Shown here: positions 1-18,939 of the stretch, piece after piece
How positions within the stretch are numbered: the stretch's first letter is position 1
How the letters are laid out: every line of letters begins with the position of its first letter
Assembly (NCBI GenBank): GCA_020091685.1
Contig: CM034603.1
Location: 13,917,773-13,981,772 of the forward strand
Length of the DNA stretch: 64,000 nt
Source of the DNA: Lutjanus erythropterus
Lineage: Eukaryota; Chordata; Actinopteri; Lutjaniformes; Lutjanidae
Reading direction: 5' to 3'
Notes under the pieces: model-generated
The model's database searches: none
Told to the model about the DNA's origin: nothing
Seen by the model: the letters and a program-made list of their open reading frames with translations, nothing else
Position numbers and translations under genes: made by a program

Positions 1-277
1 CTCAGAAAATGTCAGGTTCTGAAATGAAAGCCAGAACTTTAACAGCACTAACGAAAATACGATTCTACTATGACAATTGAAGATACTGGTATCATATGAA
101 ACTAGCTTGTCAGGAAGGCACTAAATAAGGTTCCAAAGGCTAAATTTTGGTGAGGGAAAAAACTGGCATGGCCATTTTCAAAGAGGTCCCTTGACCTATC
201 CTCTCAAGATATCTCCCCTCTACAGACATGGCCACTTTATGGTAATCCAATGCAATGGATTGAACCCTTAGAAGGCA
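1..277. other. Intergenic, nothing recognised
   Basis: AT-rich sequence without a supported gene or clear repeat. Confidence 0.6.
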
Positions 278-582
278 CTTTTCCACCAAATCAGCTCTCG
301 TTCTTTAACTGGTTCTGGTCAAGGTTCTTGGAACCTTTGTGCTATGTTGTGAACCTGCTCTTGTCTTTTTGTTTTACACCAGTTTTGAGCAGAACCATTG
401 TAATCAAGGATGTCATCAAAAGAGCGTGTTGAACATGACACGCCGACTTTGGTTCCCAAGAAAACCTGATAATTTTTGGTTTGAGCTGGGAACCAACTTT
501 GGTTGAATTGGATGGTGAATGACTGCTTAGAAATGAGGTTGACACACATTGGAACAAGGTCGGTTCCATGTTGGTGGAAGAG
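278..582. mobile_element. MITE with CTTTTCCACCAA inverted ends
   Basis: CTTTTCCACCAA at 278-289 and TTGGTGGAAGAG at 571-582 are inverted copies with one mismatch, giving a 305-bp non-coding element. Internal GGTTCTTGGAACC-like palindromic pieces recall PIF/Harbinger-type fish MITEs. No target duplication could be fixed. ORFs on both strands here are repeat-derived. Confidence 0.6.
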
Positions 583-597
583 GCCTAAGTGAAGGAT

Positions 598-790
598 CTG
601 GGTGAAATCATTACACTAGATAGGTTCTGAGTAGAACCTCTAACTGGGGCTTCTGGGTAAAACTTTTCACAAATAGTTCAAGGTATAATCCTTTTTGTTG
701 GGTTTTCAGTAGAACTCTAAAAGGGTTCCAAGTGGAACCTTTAGAAAAGGTTTTACCAGGAACCAAAAATGGTTCACTTATGTACTGTAA
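598..790. repeat. Array of GGTTCY-N4-RGAACC palindromes
   Basis: Perfect 6-bp arms with 4-nt loops at 623-638 (GGTTCTGAGTAGAACC) and 724-739 (GGTTCCAAGTGGAACC). Degenerate versions lie at 701-716 and 749-764. This matches a palindrome-rich repeat seen in many fish genomes (recognition from memory). Confidence 0.65.
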
Positions 791-3303
791 AACAAAAAAA
801 AAAAGGAAATATAATTTTCACTTACTGACTTATTAACAAGGATGCACCCTCCTTTCCCAAATGTAAACGTTACACATCTATTTTTCATGAAACCCAACAT
901 TTCCTTTATCTTCACAATAAAAGCTCTCTGGGATAGTAGGTGTTATGGCTCTTGTACAAATAAAATGATTTTAATGTGAAATTTAGGGGACTGGAAAAAA
1001 GTAATAATGATAAAATGTACATACAAAAATCAGCGGAATTAGAAATGAAGGCCTGTCTAAATAAAAACCATGGCTCTGTTCACAGTATATAATGCTATTT
1101 AATGCTATTTAATGCTCATCTTTCTTAATGCCAACAGTGACAGACTTCAAATCTGTTGACAGAAGCATCACAGCAGGATGGAAATAGAGATAGACTTGGT
1201 TCAGTGACAAGCTAGAATTCTGTGTATGTGGCCATGACAGTATCTTGGAGAAGATTCCAGCCTGGGGTGCACTGAAAACATTGGCAGGGAGCCACCGGTG
1301 ACTGCATTACATAACCAGGAGCTGGAGACAGGGAGGAGTAGATTCCTTTGTCAGAGTTCAAAGTGCGCTGTGAAAAGATAATGGCCTCCTTTTATCAGTA
1401 CGCCATAGTAATGAGCTTGTTCATCACCTAGGGGAGGAGAGAGCAGGGAAGGGGAGGATGGTTGGGGGTGCAGAGGGGGAGGAAGGCTGAGGAATGCCCA
1501 TCCATCAGGCACCGAACCCAGAGTCTGGCCGGAGCCCCAGCCCCCTCAAACCTCCAGACCTCTTCATCACTGTCTGTGTACACACGGGTTGGAAAAGCTA
1601 TTCAGTCCTCAGTATAACATATGTAGGGAGGATCAACCCCCCAATGTTACAATAGGGGGATTTAATTCCACAATTTAACTGCTATTTTTTATTTTTCTGA
1701 TATGATATTGATGTCAGAATGAGAAATATTCTTTTTCCGCAAAAAAATTTAAAGAGAAACCAGAACAAAAACTAAATCTTTGACTCTTCCTACCTAAAGA
1801 AACATATAAAACTCATAATATACAGGGCTAATAAAACACATACACATAAAGCACATCAAAATAATGTGAAAATATAAAATACATGGTGATACTGTTCATA
1901 AAAGTTCTAAAAAAAATAGTGTACATAAAAGCGAAAACTGTAACATAAAACCTGCTGTACATCCAGACATCATCATCCAACAAACAATGACTTCAAGTAG
2001 TCTGAGGGTGGTGGGTGGAAAACACTTATGTGTCATAAAAAATAAGGCATCAAAAACCCACTTGTGATGAAGATTACATGCACCAAAGTTTCAGCTCTAA
2101 ATAAAAGGTGAAAAAGTTGAAGCTCAAGCTGTAGAATTTTGGTGAACTGGAACTGAGGAAGTATGATTATTTTTCTTATGGGCTATCAGTATAGAACAGC
2201 TTACAAAAGCAGGGATTCACAAAGTTTTTCACATCAAGGATGTTCACGATGGGTAATGTGAGAAAGAAAGTCAGCACATGTGACTAAAGGTAACGTGTTT
2301 GTAACTTAAATATCACCTCAGCCATAAACGTGATTTCAGAGTCATGTCACATAGATTTTCATCAGCAATTGTGGTCATTTAAAGCCAAGATAACAACTTT
2401 CATGATCCCATGCTACTTCACAGTGTCATCAAACTACATCTTTTGTTAATGTTTTAAAAGTCTTCATAGTAAATCAATAATCAACGTAGGGTTAATATAA
2501 ATTAAAATAAATTAGAATAATTTGTTCCTGTCCAGTAGCATGTTTGCTATACTTGGAACTCGACTCTTCAGCAGAATGGATGGTGGCTCAGTTTAATGGA
2601 AAGTCAACAAAAATGACTAAATAGAATTTAAGGAATAAAGTAATGCTATGGAATGAGGGTGTCATGATTCTCCAAATTCATGATGTGATTTGATTTTTCA
2701 TTTTTTTTTTTTTTTTAGCGTGGCGATACCAATTGCTGGCAATTGCTTGAAATTTATACTAGTATAACATAAACTTAAAAAGCAAGTATTTGTTCTTTTG
2801 ATTATTTCATAATAAAAACATTGTTTCTGGAAAGGACTGAATTTCACAATTTATTTAAGCAACATTCATTTCCATTCCATTGAGCTGGCAAGATCAAATA
2901 TAGAGATTATGAGATATCTCATATCCAGATGCAATCAAAACTATATATTTAAAGTTTATTAATTTACTTATGTTGGGTATAATCTCAAAATGGCTGTAGT
3001 CATTCAGAGTCACTGGACAGAGCATCAGCTAATTGCCCCAATGTAAATGGAGCATTATAAACCACCAGAGACCAACAAAATCTACAATATGTCATATTGG
3101 TGAATCTGTAACATTTGCAGGAGTCAGTCTCGGCTTTTTGTGGTCGGACATGAATGAAAACCAGCTGGGGGTTCCCAGGTGTCAAGGACTTGACGGACTA
3201 CCATCCCCATGTGGGGTCGCTGACCTCCACTTTCCTTCTGGTTTAACAAGCAACCCCCCCACCCCCGGGGGCCACAGGACATATGAGCTCAGAGGGGGGA
3301 GGA
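791..3303. other. Intergenic downstream of klf6, no gene seen
   Basis: Mostly AT-rich. Local features are a small tandem of AATGCTATTT at about 1090-1117, a purine-rich block with five G runs (3-5 G each) at 1431-1479, and a T run at about 2700-2717. ORFs here are short and of random composition. Confidence 0.6.
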
Positions 3304-3329
3304 GTGTGTGTGTGTGTGTGTGTGTGTGT
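3304..3329. repeat. (GT)13 microsatellite
   Basis: An uninterrupted GT dinucleotide tract of 26 bp. Confidence 0.95.
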
Positions 3330-3504
3330 ATACATACTGTATGTGCACGTGGTGAAACTTGGCTCTGGGGTAGATCTTGTTCTTCTGGTCGACCTTCAGT
3401 GTCCTCATTCATTTCACTTATAGCTCTGAATATGAATACATGCTCTGAATATTCTTTACTAAAGCTTCAACCAACCAGGACAGAGATTCACATGAGAAGA
3501 TCAA

Positions 3505-3560
3505 AGTGTTAACTGTGCCAGGGTTGGGGGTTCGAGTCCCACTGGTCACTGAAGCTGCGT
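3505..3560. mobile_element. Fragment of a tRNA-like SINE (B box)
   Basis: GGTTCGAGTCC at 3529-3539 matches the Pol III B box GGTTCGANTCC, but no A box or tRNA fold is present. Probably a short SINE remnant. Confidence 0.4.
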
Positions 3561-4517
3561 GATAATTATATGCACTTACAATCCAGGTGCTGTAACACGG
3601 ATAGAATTTAAAGCCCAGCTGGGGAATTTGAGTGTAAAAAATTATAAATCCACCTCTGAAATGAATAAATTTACACCCTCAAAAAATTTGGCCTTGAATT
3701 ACTACTGCCTACTTCTCAAATAATTCCCTCAATTTAGACAACAGGTACTGGAGTTAAGTTCCTGCAGCTGTGTTGTTTTTGTGAATGTGATGGTTAAAAT
3801 GACCTAGGACAGAATTTTCACTCTACAAAAAAATTACACATGGTAGATTTTTCAAGCAAATTCTGATGCTGTGAGGCTGCACTGAATAAATCCCCTCCTC
3901 TACCTCTATCATATAAAATACTTTGAATATTCAGTGAATATACAAGGTATTTGAACTCATGTGCTCCTTTCTTTTCTTTTTTTCAAATGCAATTTTATCC
4001 TAACATTTCCATCTTAGACTCTTCGCATGTATTTGTCATGTAGTTAGATTTGTATGTGCTTTTATTCTTTACCTGATTCTGATTTTGTCTGTATGTTGTC
4101 AATCAAAAAACAAAAAAAACAACAGCAACAAAAAGCAGTGAGTCACTTTGGAGTTTTGCTGTTAACAATTTTGGGTTATCCTCAAAATCACCTCAATATC
4201 ATTTTGATCTCCTTATTTTGTTGTATTGGTGAAATACTGGCAGTGAGCCACCTGTTAGTTCTCTCTTCTCATAAATCAATCTGGATCTCTTCAAATTAAA
4301 GTTATTACAAATTCAAATTATCATTCTGTACACGTTCCATGGAGCAATCAGTTGCTATACACTGTTCTTTAAAAATCTTTGTGATTCTATCATTCAGAGT
4401 TACTAGCACACATCCTTCCCATCACCATTAAGATCCTCATATTGTTCAAGGAGTTACTCTTGTCTCATCCTATCCCTTATTTTCATGGGCCTACATTTAA
4501 TGATCATAGACGGCAAC
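3561..4517. other. Intergenic, nothing recognised
   Basis: AT-rich; no gene. The 81-codon ORF near 4054 is A/T-run sequence (poly-Q/K from an A-rich tract) with no family resemblance. Confidence 0.55.
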
Positions 4518-5150
4518 CAGAGGTGTAGACTCAAGTCTCGTGACTTGACTTGAGTCCGAAATGAATCACAAATTTGGTGACTTTAGACTCTACTTGACAA
4601 AATCAAAAAAAGTCTTCCAACTTGACTTGCACTTGGACTTGAGCCTTTCATCTTGAAAATACTTGACAGCTTTCCCCAAGCCCAAAGATTAAAATGTAAG
4701 CAAGTAAGTTGACACTTAATTCCCCAGATCCACTTTGAACCAATTTGACAGCATCCAATCAAGTTGCAGTAGAGAACCATGAAAAACATTATGTTACTGA
4801 GCTCCAGTTGGAGGGAAAGATGCCCAGTACAATTGCTTTCATCAACAAAAACTATGCGATTGTCAACAATAAACAAACTGCAGTATGCTTTGTCAAAAAT
4901 TACAGAATGAGATGCAACAACTTTCAATTTTGTTCAACATCATGAAGTTGCACAAAGAGCAACAAGTAGCACAAACAGCGGGTCGAGGCTCTGTTGTGAA
5001 AATGGCATTATATTTGGTGAAGAGTGCATGATGACTTTTAGGACTTGAAACTCAAAGTTTAAGACTTAGGACATGACTTGGGACTTGTCAGTCTTGACTT
5101 GGGACTTCCCTGTCTTGATCTAGGAAAACAATGACATGGTCCCACCTCTG
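4518..5150. mobile_element. MITE with CAGAGGTG ends and iterated ACTTG motifs
   Basis: CAGAGGTG at 4518-4525 and CACCTCTG at 5143-5150 are perfect inverted ends of a 633-bp element. Both subterminal regions are packed with GACTTGACTTGAGTC-like motifs, many repeats of ACTTG. I recognise this as a common fish non-autonomous DNA transposon. No target duplication is visible at the flanks. Short ORFs inside are not genes. Confidence 0.8.
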
Positions 5151-5639
5151 CTAATCACCAAAGTCTTTCTCTACTGTCTATCTCAATAAATATAGTCACA
5201 GACATTTTCAACTGAAAAAATACATTTGGGGGTTCAAATAGTTAATTTAACAAATGATCAAAACTTTAGCTGTGATACTTGCTGGGCTTTGGTGATTTGT
5301 GCAATGCATGCACTCTGTAGTCTGCATCAAGCTGTGACCACAACTATAAGTCTGATTGTTCTTAAGATAAAAATACAGTTTCTGATCTGATAAATACTCT
5401 ACTTGACTCTTGACAAAGATAGACCTTTTGACCATAGACCATTTCAACAGCTGTAGTGTAACTACCCATCAGTAAAGTTAAACAAGTGCTAATGTAGAAA
5501 GATAAGTCAGTAGGATGGTGAGTATTTCCTGACTTACACTTATCATATATCCTTCCCAAAATTTGCCGATATTCAAGTTTTCTGTAGGGAAAACGATCCA
5601 CTTTTACCACTAAATTGTCCAAACCAGAGCACCATGCTC
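5151..5639. other. Intergenic, nothing recognised
   Basis: No supported gene or repeat. Two overlapping minus-strand ORFs here have no recognisable domain. Confidence 0.5.
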
Positions 5640-6325
5640 ATCTGTAATTGCACACACAGTGGGAAGCCTAATAGCTTTGGAGGGAAAAAAAAAATAAGGC
5701 CAGTTTGAGTCTGTCACGGTCATGCATATTTAATTGATATAAATGTTATTGTGTCCACAAAATAATTGACAGTGCGGTAGCACAAATTGAGATTCTACCC
5801 AATTCTCCAATACTTGGAAACACCAACTCCCCCAAATTATTGCAGAGCACATGAGATCCTCCGAAAGACAGCATAAAAAGTTTTGTTTGAGAGCAGCTGC
5901 AGTCATTGTTGGAAGATTTTTTGTCACCAGTGAGTTTACTCAGGAAATGAGGGGGTTTCTATCCACAAGTATCATACTGAAGAAATATGACTGTTCTTTA
6001 TTTAATCTCTTTTTTCTTTTCCCTTTCACAGTCTTACTTATTTCCTTTCTTTACATGTTTATTTTATTATATTGCACAGTTTTTAGTTCTGGCAATTTGA
6101 ATTAAAATACCAATAAATATATCTTTGAAAAAAAAGAAAAAAAAAACTCTTGAGAGCGCTTCAATTATTTAGGGGCTTTGGGGCACGGAGCGTGGCAGGC
6201 TCGGTGGAGCAGCGTTAAAGCCGAAGCACTTTGTGCCTGCAATCGGAGATGAAGAGGCTATTTGTCTGTGTAGTATGCAGAGCTCTTATCAGGGATTTGT
6301 TTGCGGCACAACTTAATTTGCATAA
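5640..6325. promoter_or_regulatory. Duplicated non-coding element, copy A (klf6 3' side)
   Basis: This region shares ordered, same-strand anchors with 38545-38915. They are GCCTAATAGC (5666-5675), GTCTGTC with GGTCATGCATATT (5709-5730), a CTCCCCCAAATTATTGCA block (5818-5843), TTAAAGCCGAAGCACTTTG (from 6215) and TTGTTTGCGGCACAACTT (from 6297). An AT-rich insert of about 300 bp separates the two halves in this copy. No coding frame is shared, so an enhancer-like element is the best guess; an ancient mobile element is the alternative. Confidence 0.6.
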
Positions 6326-8935
6326 ATTTCTTGGAGAGTAAGATGAAAACTCAGCGCTCTTGGCTGGAGCAGGAGGAACAGATTGTCCTCACAATGCACA
6401 TTCCACCAACCCAGCTCATGCTGTTGTTCTTATGTTGAACTTTGGGTAGGCTTTCCATCTCAACACCCAGATCATGAATATATCTGGAAGAATGAAACAG
6501 AATATTTTTATTTTTGCCAGATTTTTATATGCCTTAAGTATAACAGCTGCTTCTCTGGGGAGTTTAGGATCATGAGGCGACTATATTTAAAGGATATTTC
6601 CAGTTTATTACAACTTGGATCTATTTTCCACAGCTTTGGCCATCATTTCTATTGGTCACAATTTTCTATCACAATGTATTCTAGTACAGGCATTATGCGA
6701 CATGACCCCACACAACATAAAGTCTGTATATCAAAAGTCTTAAGAAATCCAAGGGGCAGAAAAGAAGTTTTTGTTCATGTCTTCTTGTCTGATATCAGGT
6801 TCTGTGCTGTCCAAAACGAGACATTGGAATTGGATGCAGTACAGTGCATGTACAAAAGAAAATTCTTAATCCTTTTACAAGTTTATATTCATCACCGCCA
6901 ACATTTATGTTGAGTAGTGCCAATTTGGCAGTCTAAGCATCTTAGAAGTAACATAAAAGTGTAATTTTAAGTGATATTTAAATAAATTTGCTTTAACTTC
7001 ATGTTAATTAATGTTGTTAAATCAATGTCCATTTCTTCAGATTAGTGCCATTTTATGTAGCCTTGTATACAAGTATACTAATATAATGATGTTGATTAAA
7101 ATTAATATTAATTTGGGAAACAAAAAATGGTTCCAGGGTATGTTTAAGAAACACCTTTGAGCCACCACTTACATCTCTTTTTATATGTTATAAAAGAGAG
7201 TTTTATGAGCAATAAACATTTCTCAGATTTTCTGTTGTAATTTGTGTGAAGGTCACAATTTTTTCCTCACAAGAACACGAGGAACACACTGAGGACACAA
7301 AATCTGTTGAGTTTGCTTATGTTGAAATTTGTGTGAAGTTGACCCACACTTCTGGGTAAAATGCCTGGATTAGTCAACGCAGTTATTGCTGAGATCTGGA
7401 ACCACAGAAACACAGCTACAATTCAAGGTGGAGTAAGTGATTCTGGAGGAAGATTGTTGATTATTGAATTTCATTCTCATGTCTTCAAACACCGACTTTA
7501 ATAATACCACCTCTCTCCAGAATCGCTTAGTCCACCTTGAAAAAGTAAAATGCAAGTAAAAGTCATGCATTCCAACTTTTAAGTAGTGGCATAACTGAAT
7601 ATAGCTGAAATACAAAAAGTAACCTATATATGACAGTTTCTAATAAACCAGAATACTCCTTTAATGTAAAAGTTTTTGGAAAAGAATTATGGATGGCTAG
7701 CATCGAACCATGTAGCCCTGGTTCTAGTGACTGAATCCCTGCCAGCATGGTGCAGCTCTGTAGGTGACCCTGACCACTGACCTCTATGAGGAAAGGGGGA
7801 AACAGAGATAATTTCTCCTTTGAGAATCTACTGAATATCCCATAAACAGAGACTTCCTGGTTGACTGTGTCATGGGAGGGCTGCAGGAGAAAGAAAACAA
7901 AAGCCACATGTAGATCCAATAAATTCTTTTTATCGATTTTCCAATAAAAAATACATTCATACAGAAACTATTTTACAAAACAATTTCAAATGAAAAAATC
8001 TTGTTATGCCATAAAACAAACAAAAATAGAGCCTCATATTTTATCTCCATGTTTATCCAATAAAGATTCTCTAGCTAAAGATAGGGTGTCTTCGCAGATC
8101 TTTGAAAAGTCGAGAGAAAGAAATCACATGGCAAATAAAAAACTTAATACTTAAACGGGCACCAGAATGCAAAAATTATGACAATTCAAGTGTCCAGAAC
8201 AATTCACGTCTGAAAAGTTTTTTTTTGTTGGTTTTTTTTTTTTGAAAGATGATAGGCCACAGGTGTATACGCAATTGATGCCTTTTAAAAACGAACATTT
8301 GCTCTTCCTTTATCCAGTCAAATCAAAAAACAAAGATGTTACATAAGCAAATGAATGAAAATGGAGTGTGTCTATTTTACAATAATTCTTCAGCCTCTTG
8401 TCTTTATTGGTTCATCTTTAGAAACAACAAACTGCACTTATTTTTGGTCCCGTATCCTTTCAAAATAGAAGTTTCCTTACAAAATTCTCTTAGTTTACAC
8501 TGTACATATCTTTGCATTTTTGACATTTCTCAGTGTATGGACTTTGTTTAATGTTGACCAGGTTCAACTGTACAGTTGTTGAGTTGCAAAAAGGCTGCCT
8601 TTGAGGTTGACATCCCCTTAAAGCAGTCAAGTTCTCATTCAACACTTCCATGTATCTTACTTTTCAACAAAGCATATTATCCACACTGTAATAACGGATG
8701 AGAAAACTCATCATTTCAAGGCAACTGTCTTCACTAAATGTTTAAGTTTTGAATCAAATTCAAACATTAGTTGTGAAATGAACTAAAATAAAGTTTTGCA
8801 ACCTATAATCTTTTGTTGAGAAGACTTACTTTTCCTCTTTTAAAAACTTGACTATTTTAGTTTCAGAAGTAGTTGTACTTCATAAAACTGTTGAGTAATT
8901 TCATCAAAGTGAAAGTGATTAATAATTTAATATTT
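6326..8935. other. Intergenic, downstream of klf6
   Basis: No gene supported. The 176-codon plus-strand frame at 6383-6913 begins with TTG and has no domain. The stretch is AT-rich with T runs near 8220-8245. It may include the distal klf6 3' UTR if a later polyadenylation site is used. Confidence 0.5.
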
Positions 8936-9186
8936 TTTATTTATTCATTTGACAGGGACAATACATATAGGTATTGTTACATCTCAGTAAAAAAATGCAA
9001 CCAATGCAATGTACATAGGACTTCTAGCATTTTTTTAAATACAGAATTTTCCAAAATTCAAAGGCTCACGTTTAAGTGAATTATCTCAACAAAGGATTAT
9101 AGATGGTTTATTTCAAAATGTAAGAATTTGACTTAAAACTCAGAAATCTGCCTTGAAATTTGGGGCTTTCTCAACTTTTCTTTATT
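8936..9186 (-). terminator. Candidate klf6 polyadenylation signals
   Basis: Four AATAAA hexamers on the minus strand: 9186-9181, 9112-9107 and the overlapping pair 8945-8940/8941-8936. No single one stands out by a clear GU-rich downstream element. They are the first canonical hexamers met after the klf6 stop codon, about 2.1 kb downstream. Confidence 0.45.
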
Positions 9187-10588
9187 ACAGTGAAGTAAAG
9201 AGACTGTGGCTCCAAAACATTTTTCAAACAGGGTAAATGGTGGTGGAGTTCATCTAATTGTGAAACTGAAGGGATTTCTTGAAATAAACTCAGAAAGATC
9301 AGAGAATTTCATCAACCCACATCGGAGTGCGTTGAAGTCATGTACAGTAACTGAAGGTAAAACATGCATAATAGTGAAGTTGGTACAGACATAACATCTG
9401 GTCCTGGTCTCATCTCAGTTCACCTGCAGACAGACAGAAACCTCTAGACCTGCAGTGCCGCTTAGCTGAACTGGTTAGACCGGTTTTGGTACTGTTTAGT
9501 CAGATCACGGGTTGTTTAAACCAGGACTGAGTAAAGATACTGACTCACCCTGAGGGCGAGACTTACCCAAACAAACAACATCAAAACAGACTCATGATTG
9601 AGAATGTCGTCATTATTCTAAAGGACACATCCTTTTCTTTAAAGACTGTAAGGGTTTGACACATCGACAGATAGAAACGGCCCGTACAGCGTGCTGTAAA
9701 TGTTTTCTTTGCAGTAAATTTGTCACAACCTTGGTGGCTGAGCATTGCCACATTTCATGAGAACATATTTCCATGACTCTGTACCTTTTGACAGCAAGTT
9801 ACAGTCCATCTGAAGTGCATCCACACCATCTCATACTACATAGTAGTAAACCTTTACAAAAACTGAATTGCTTTTCCAAGTGCTCCACAATTCTGTCTCT
9901 AACCTGGGACATTTTGGGGAATATGATTTTGATATAGTTATGATATATTCAACAAATAATGCACAGAGATGTAAAAATGGCAGTCATTATGAAGCTGATA
10001 TATAGTTTTTTTTTAATTATTCAGGAGTTTAGAGGAATCTGTCGCAAGACAAAAGAGCAAAGGTGCGACTGTATGGATCAGAGCCTTTATAAAGCAATTC
10101 AATAACGCACTAGTGCATTCGCAACCCCCGGTTGGTGTGTGTGTGTGTGAAAAAGAGAGATCTATTTAACAGGACAAGGCCACTTACATAAGGCATCAGT
10201 AAGGTCAACAGTGCATTTACAGATAGAACAAAAGAGAAGAGCAAAAGTGAAGAAAAATGAACAAAAATCCCATGATCAAGACAGTTGCCAAGCAATAGTG
10301 GTATCCCCAACTTATCAAGAAAATTAAAAAAAACAAAATGACTGCCTTATGTGTTTTGTACAATACTATGATATTGAGTAATATGAAGGTAGCTGCTCTC
10401 GAATGGAATTTTGTTGTCCTATAAGCAAACAGGTGAGCAACACATCCCCAGATCCCATGCAACTTCTGTTATAATGGCAATAACTGTGTACAACCGTTGT
10501 TTTTTTTTCTTTTTAGATACAGAGCTTACACAATGGACAACAAAATGAGCTTTATAGCGTGTATGTTTTGAGACAGGCTACATAATAC

Positions 10589-10595
10589 ATTGCAC
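10589..10595 (-). promoter_or_regulatory. miR-25/92/363 type seed match in the klf6 3' UTR
   Basis: The minus strand reads GTGCAAT, the 7-mer complementary to the miR-25/32/92/363/367 seed. It sits in a complex, repeat-free part of the UTR (about 10520-10640). The sister genes KLF2 and KLF4 are reported miR-92a targets. That klf6 is also a target is inference. Confidence 0.3.
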
Positions 10596-11315
10596 ATTTA
10601 ATAGCTGCACTAAACAAAACGACCTCCCATGTTTGAATAGGGAGCTGTAGTTCCACCTCCGGGCAGAAAGGGGGCGATCTCTCACAAATTAACTCCACAA
10701 AACAACCCCTTCCTCCCCTCCACAGCTGACAGACTCAAACAGCACAGACAGAACCCTTGCATTCATTCTCAGTGAGACCACAAATATCCCCCCCCCCAAA
10801 AAAAACCTCCCTCACGTAACGCCATCCCTCCTCGTCATTCACTCGCAGTTCCACAATGCAAGCTCCATCCGCTCCATAAAGCCAGCACAGGCATCCAGTC
10901 GCAGGCACTCACAGTCCCCATGCGCACAGGCAAACACACTGTCATTGGAGGAACGGCACCCCTCTGCAGGAGTCCCATGATCCTCCAGGAAAAAAGCGTC
11001 GAACACCATACAGAAGAGTCTCTTTCCCATCTTCTCCAGGCCAGATTTTTCCCGTTTGCTAAAAATTTCTTCAAGTCTCTCCCCGCCCCTCCCACTCCTC
11101 CGTTAAAAGCCTTTCAAGAGCAATCTCCACAGCGAGGTGTTGGAGGCACTAAGTATGGTGCAAATAATAGCCTGCGTTGCTTCATCTTTTTCCACTGACT
11201 GGAACACGGCGGTGTCCCTGTTAACGCTCCCAGGACACACCGGCCTCGCTGATCCCCCACAGGTCAGGACAATCAAACAGAATCATCCCACAGAGCTCTC
11301 GACACAGAGGCCATC

Positions 11316-18478
<7,163 letters not shown>

Positions 18479-18479
18479 T

Positions 18480-18581
18480 TCACTCCTGAGATGCAGCCAC
18501 GAGCAGAAGCGAATTCAAGCTTTTAGAGAAACGAAGCCTGCGGTGTTGAGAGAGACGCTGGAGTCTCGGCTGTATTTGCAT
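18480..18581 (-). CDS. Upstream ORF in the klf6 5' leader (33 codons)
   Basis: On the minus strand an ATG at 18581-18579 opens a frame of 33 codons (starting [10 protein letters not shown]) that ends TGA at 18482-18480. The klf6 ATG begins at 18478, so the stop and the main start are separated by one base. The upstream ATG has a poor context (T at -3, C at +4) and the main ATG a strong one. It is in a different frame from klf6. It matters only if transcription starts to the right of 18581, which the CpG-rich promoter suggests. The peptide is probably a regulator of initiation and not a functional product. Confidence 0.55.
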   Translation of the reverse strand: MQIQPRLQRLSQHRRLRFSKSLNSLLLVAASQE

Positions 18582-18898
18582 GTATGATGGTCTTGGAGTG
18601 AGTCGTGCGCTTCCAAGTGGAGGTTGTGAGCGTGTGACGCACCAAGAGCGCACAACACCGAACTCTCCAAAAGTCAGTCAGCGCACTGTAAACTTCCCCC
18701 CCGATTCAAAATTACAGACAAACCCACCCCCATGTGATTACATTACGTTTCGGCACGTCCGCCAATGGGCGCGCAGAAGCGCACCACCCGCCTACCAGAC
18801 CACCCCTGGCCAATGCCGAGCCAGAGCCGACTCATCCTGTGTGTTGTGGTTGGCGCGCCGCGCGGAGCGTCTCCGGCTCCCATTGGGCTGAATATGCG

Positions 18899-18908
18899 CT
18901 ATTTTTAG
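18899..18908. promoter_or_regulatory. Consensus MEF2 site
   Basis: CTATTTTTAG matches YTAWWWWTAR at every position and lies 5 bp from the TATA box. I recall work placing KLF6 downstream of MEF2 in neurons, and KLF2/KLF4 promoters also use MEF2. Occupancy is inferred. Confidence 0.6.
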
Positions 18909-18913
18909 AGCAC

Positions 18914-18921
18914 TATATAAA
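18914..18921 (+). promoter_or_regulatory. TATA box oriented away from klf6
   Basis: TATATAAA matches TATAWAWR exactly on the plus strand. It predicts a start near 18940-18950 running rightwards. Read on the minus strand the same site is a weaker TTTATATAG, so it could also help klf6. Confidence 0.5.
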
Positions 18922-18939
18922 CCAGAGTCCTCTCTGAGC

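Larger units (their letters stand above)
8936..11315 (-). other. klf6: klf6 3' untranslated region (extent inferred)
   Basis: The sequence follows the klf6 stop codon without a splice site or new gene. The left limit is not fixed: AATAAA on the minus strand occurs at 9186-9181, 9112-9107 and twice around 8945-8936, with ATTAAA at 10602-10597. A 2.1-2.4 kb UTR would be in line with the long KLF6 UTR in mammals (memory). It holds scattered ATTTA motifs, a short (GT)n at 10134-10149 and a T run at about 10500-10515 (A run in the mRNA). Confidence 0.6.

Noticed and set aside
4518..5150. Target site duplication for the CAGAGGTG element
   Set aside because: The flanks (CGGCAAC on the left, CTAATCACC on the right) do not match, so no duplication is claimed.
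6383..6913. 176-codon plus-strand ORF
   Set aside because: It opens with TTG and not ATG. It has no domain and an amino acid make-up (Cys, Phe, His, Ile-rich) typical of translated AT-rich non-coding DNA. It begins just after the non-coding module copy A.
10835..11198. ORFs on both strands next to klf6 exon 4
   Set aside because: They lie in the klf6 3' UTR and have no domain. The longer minus-strand frame is not connected by splicing to the gene.
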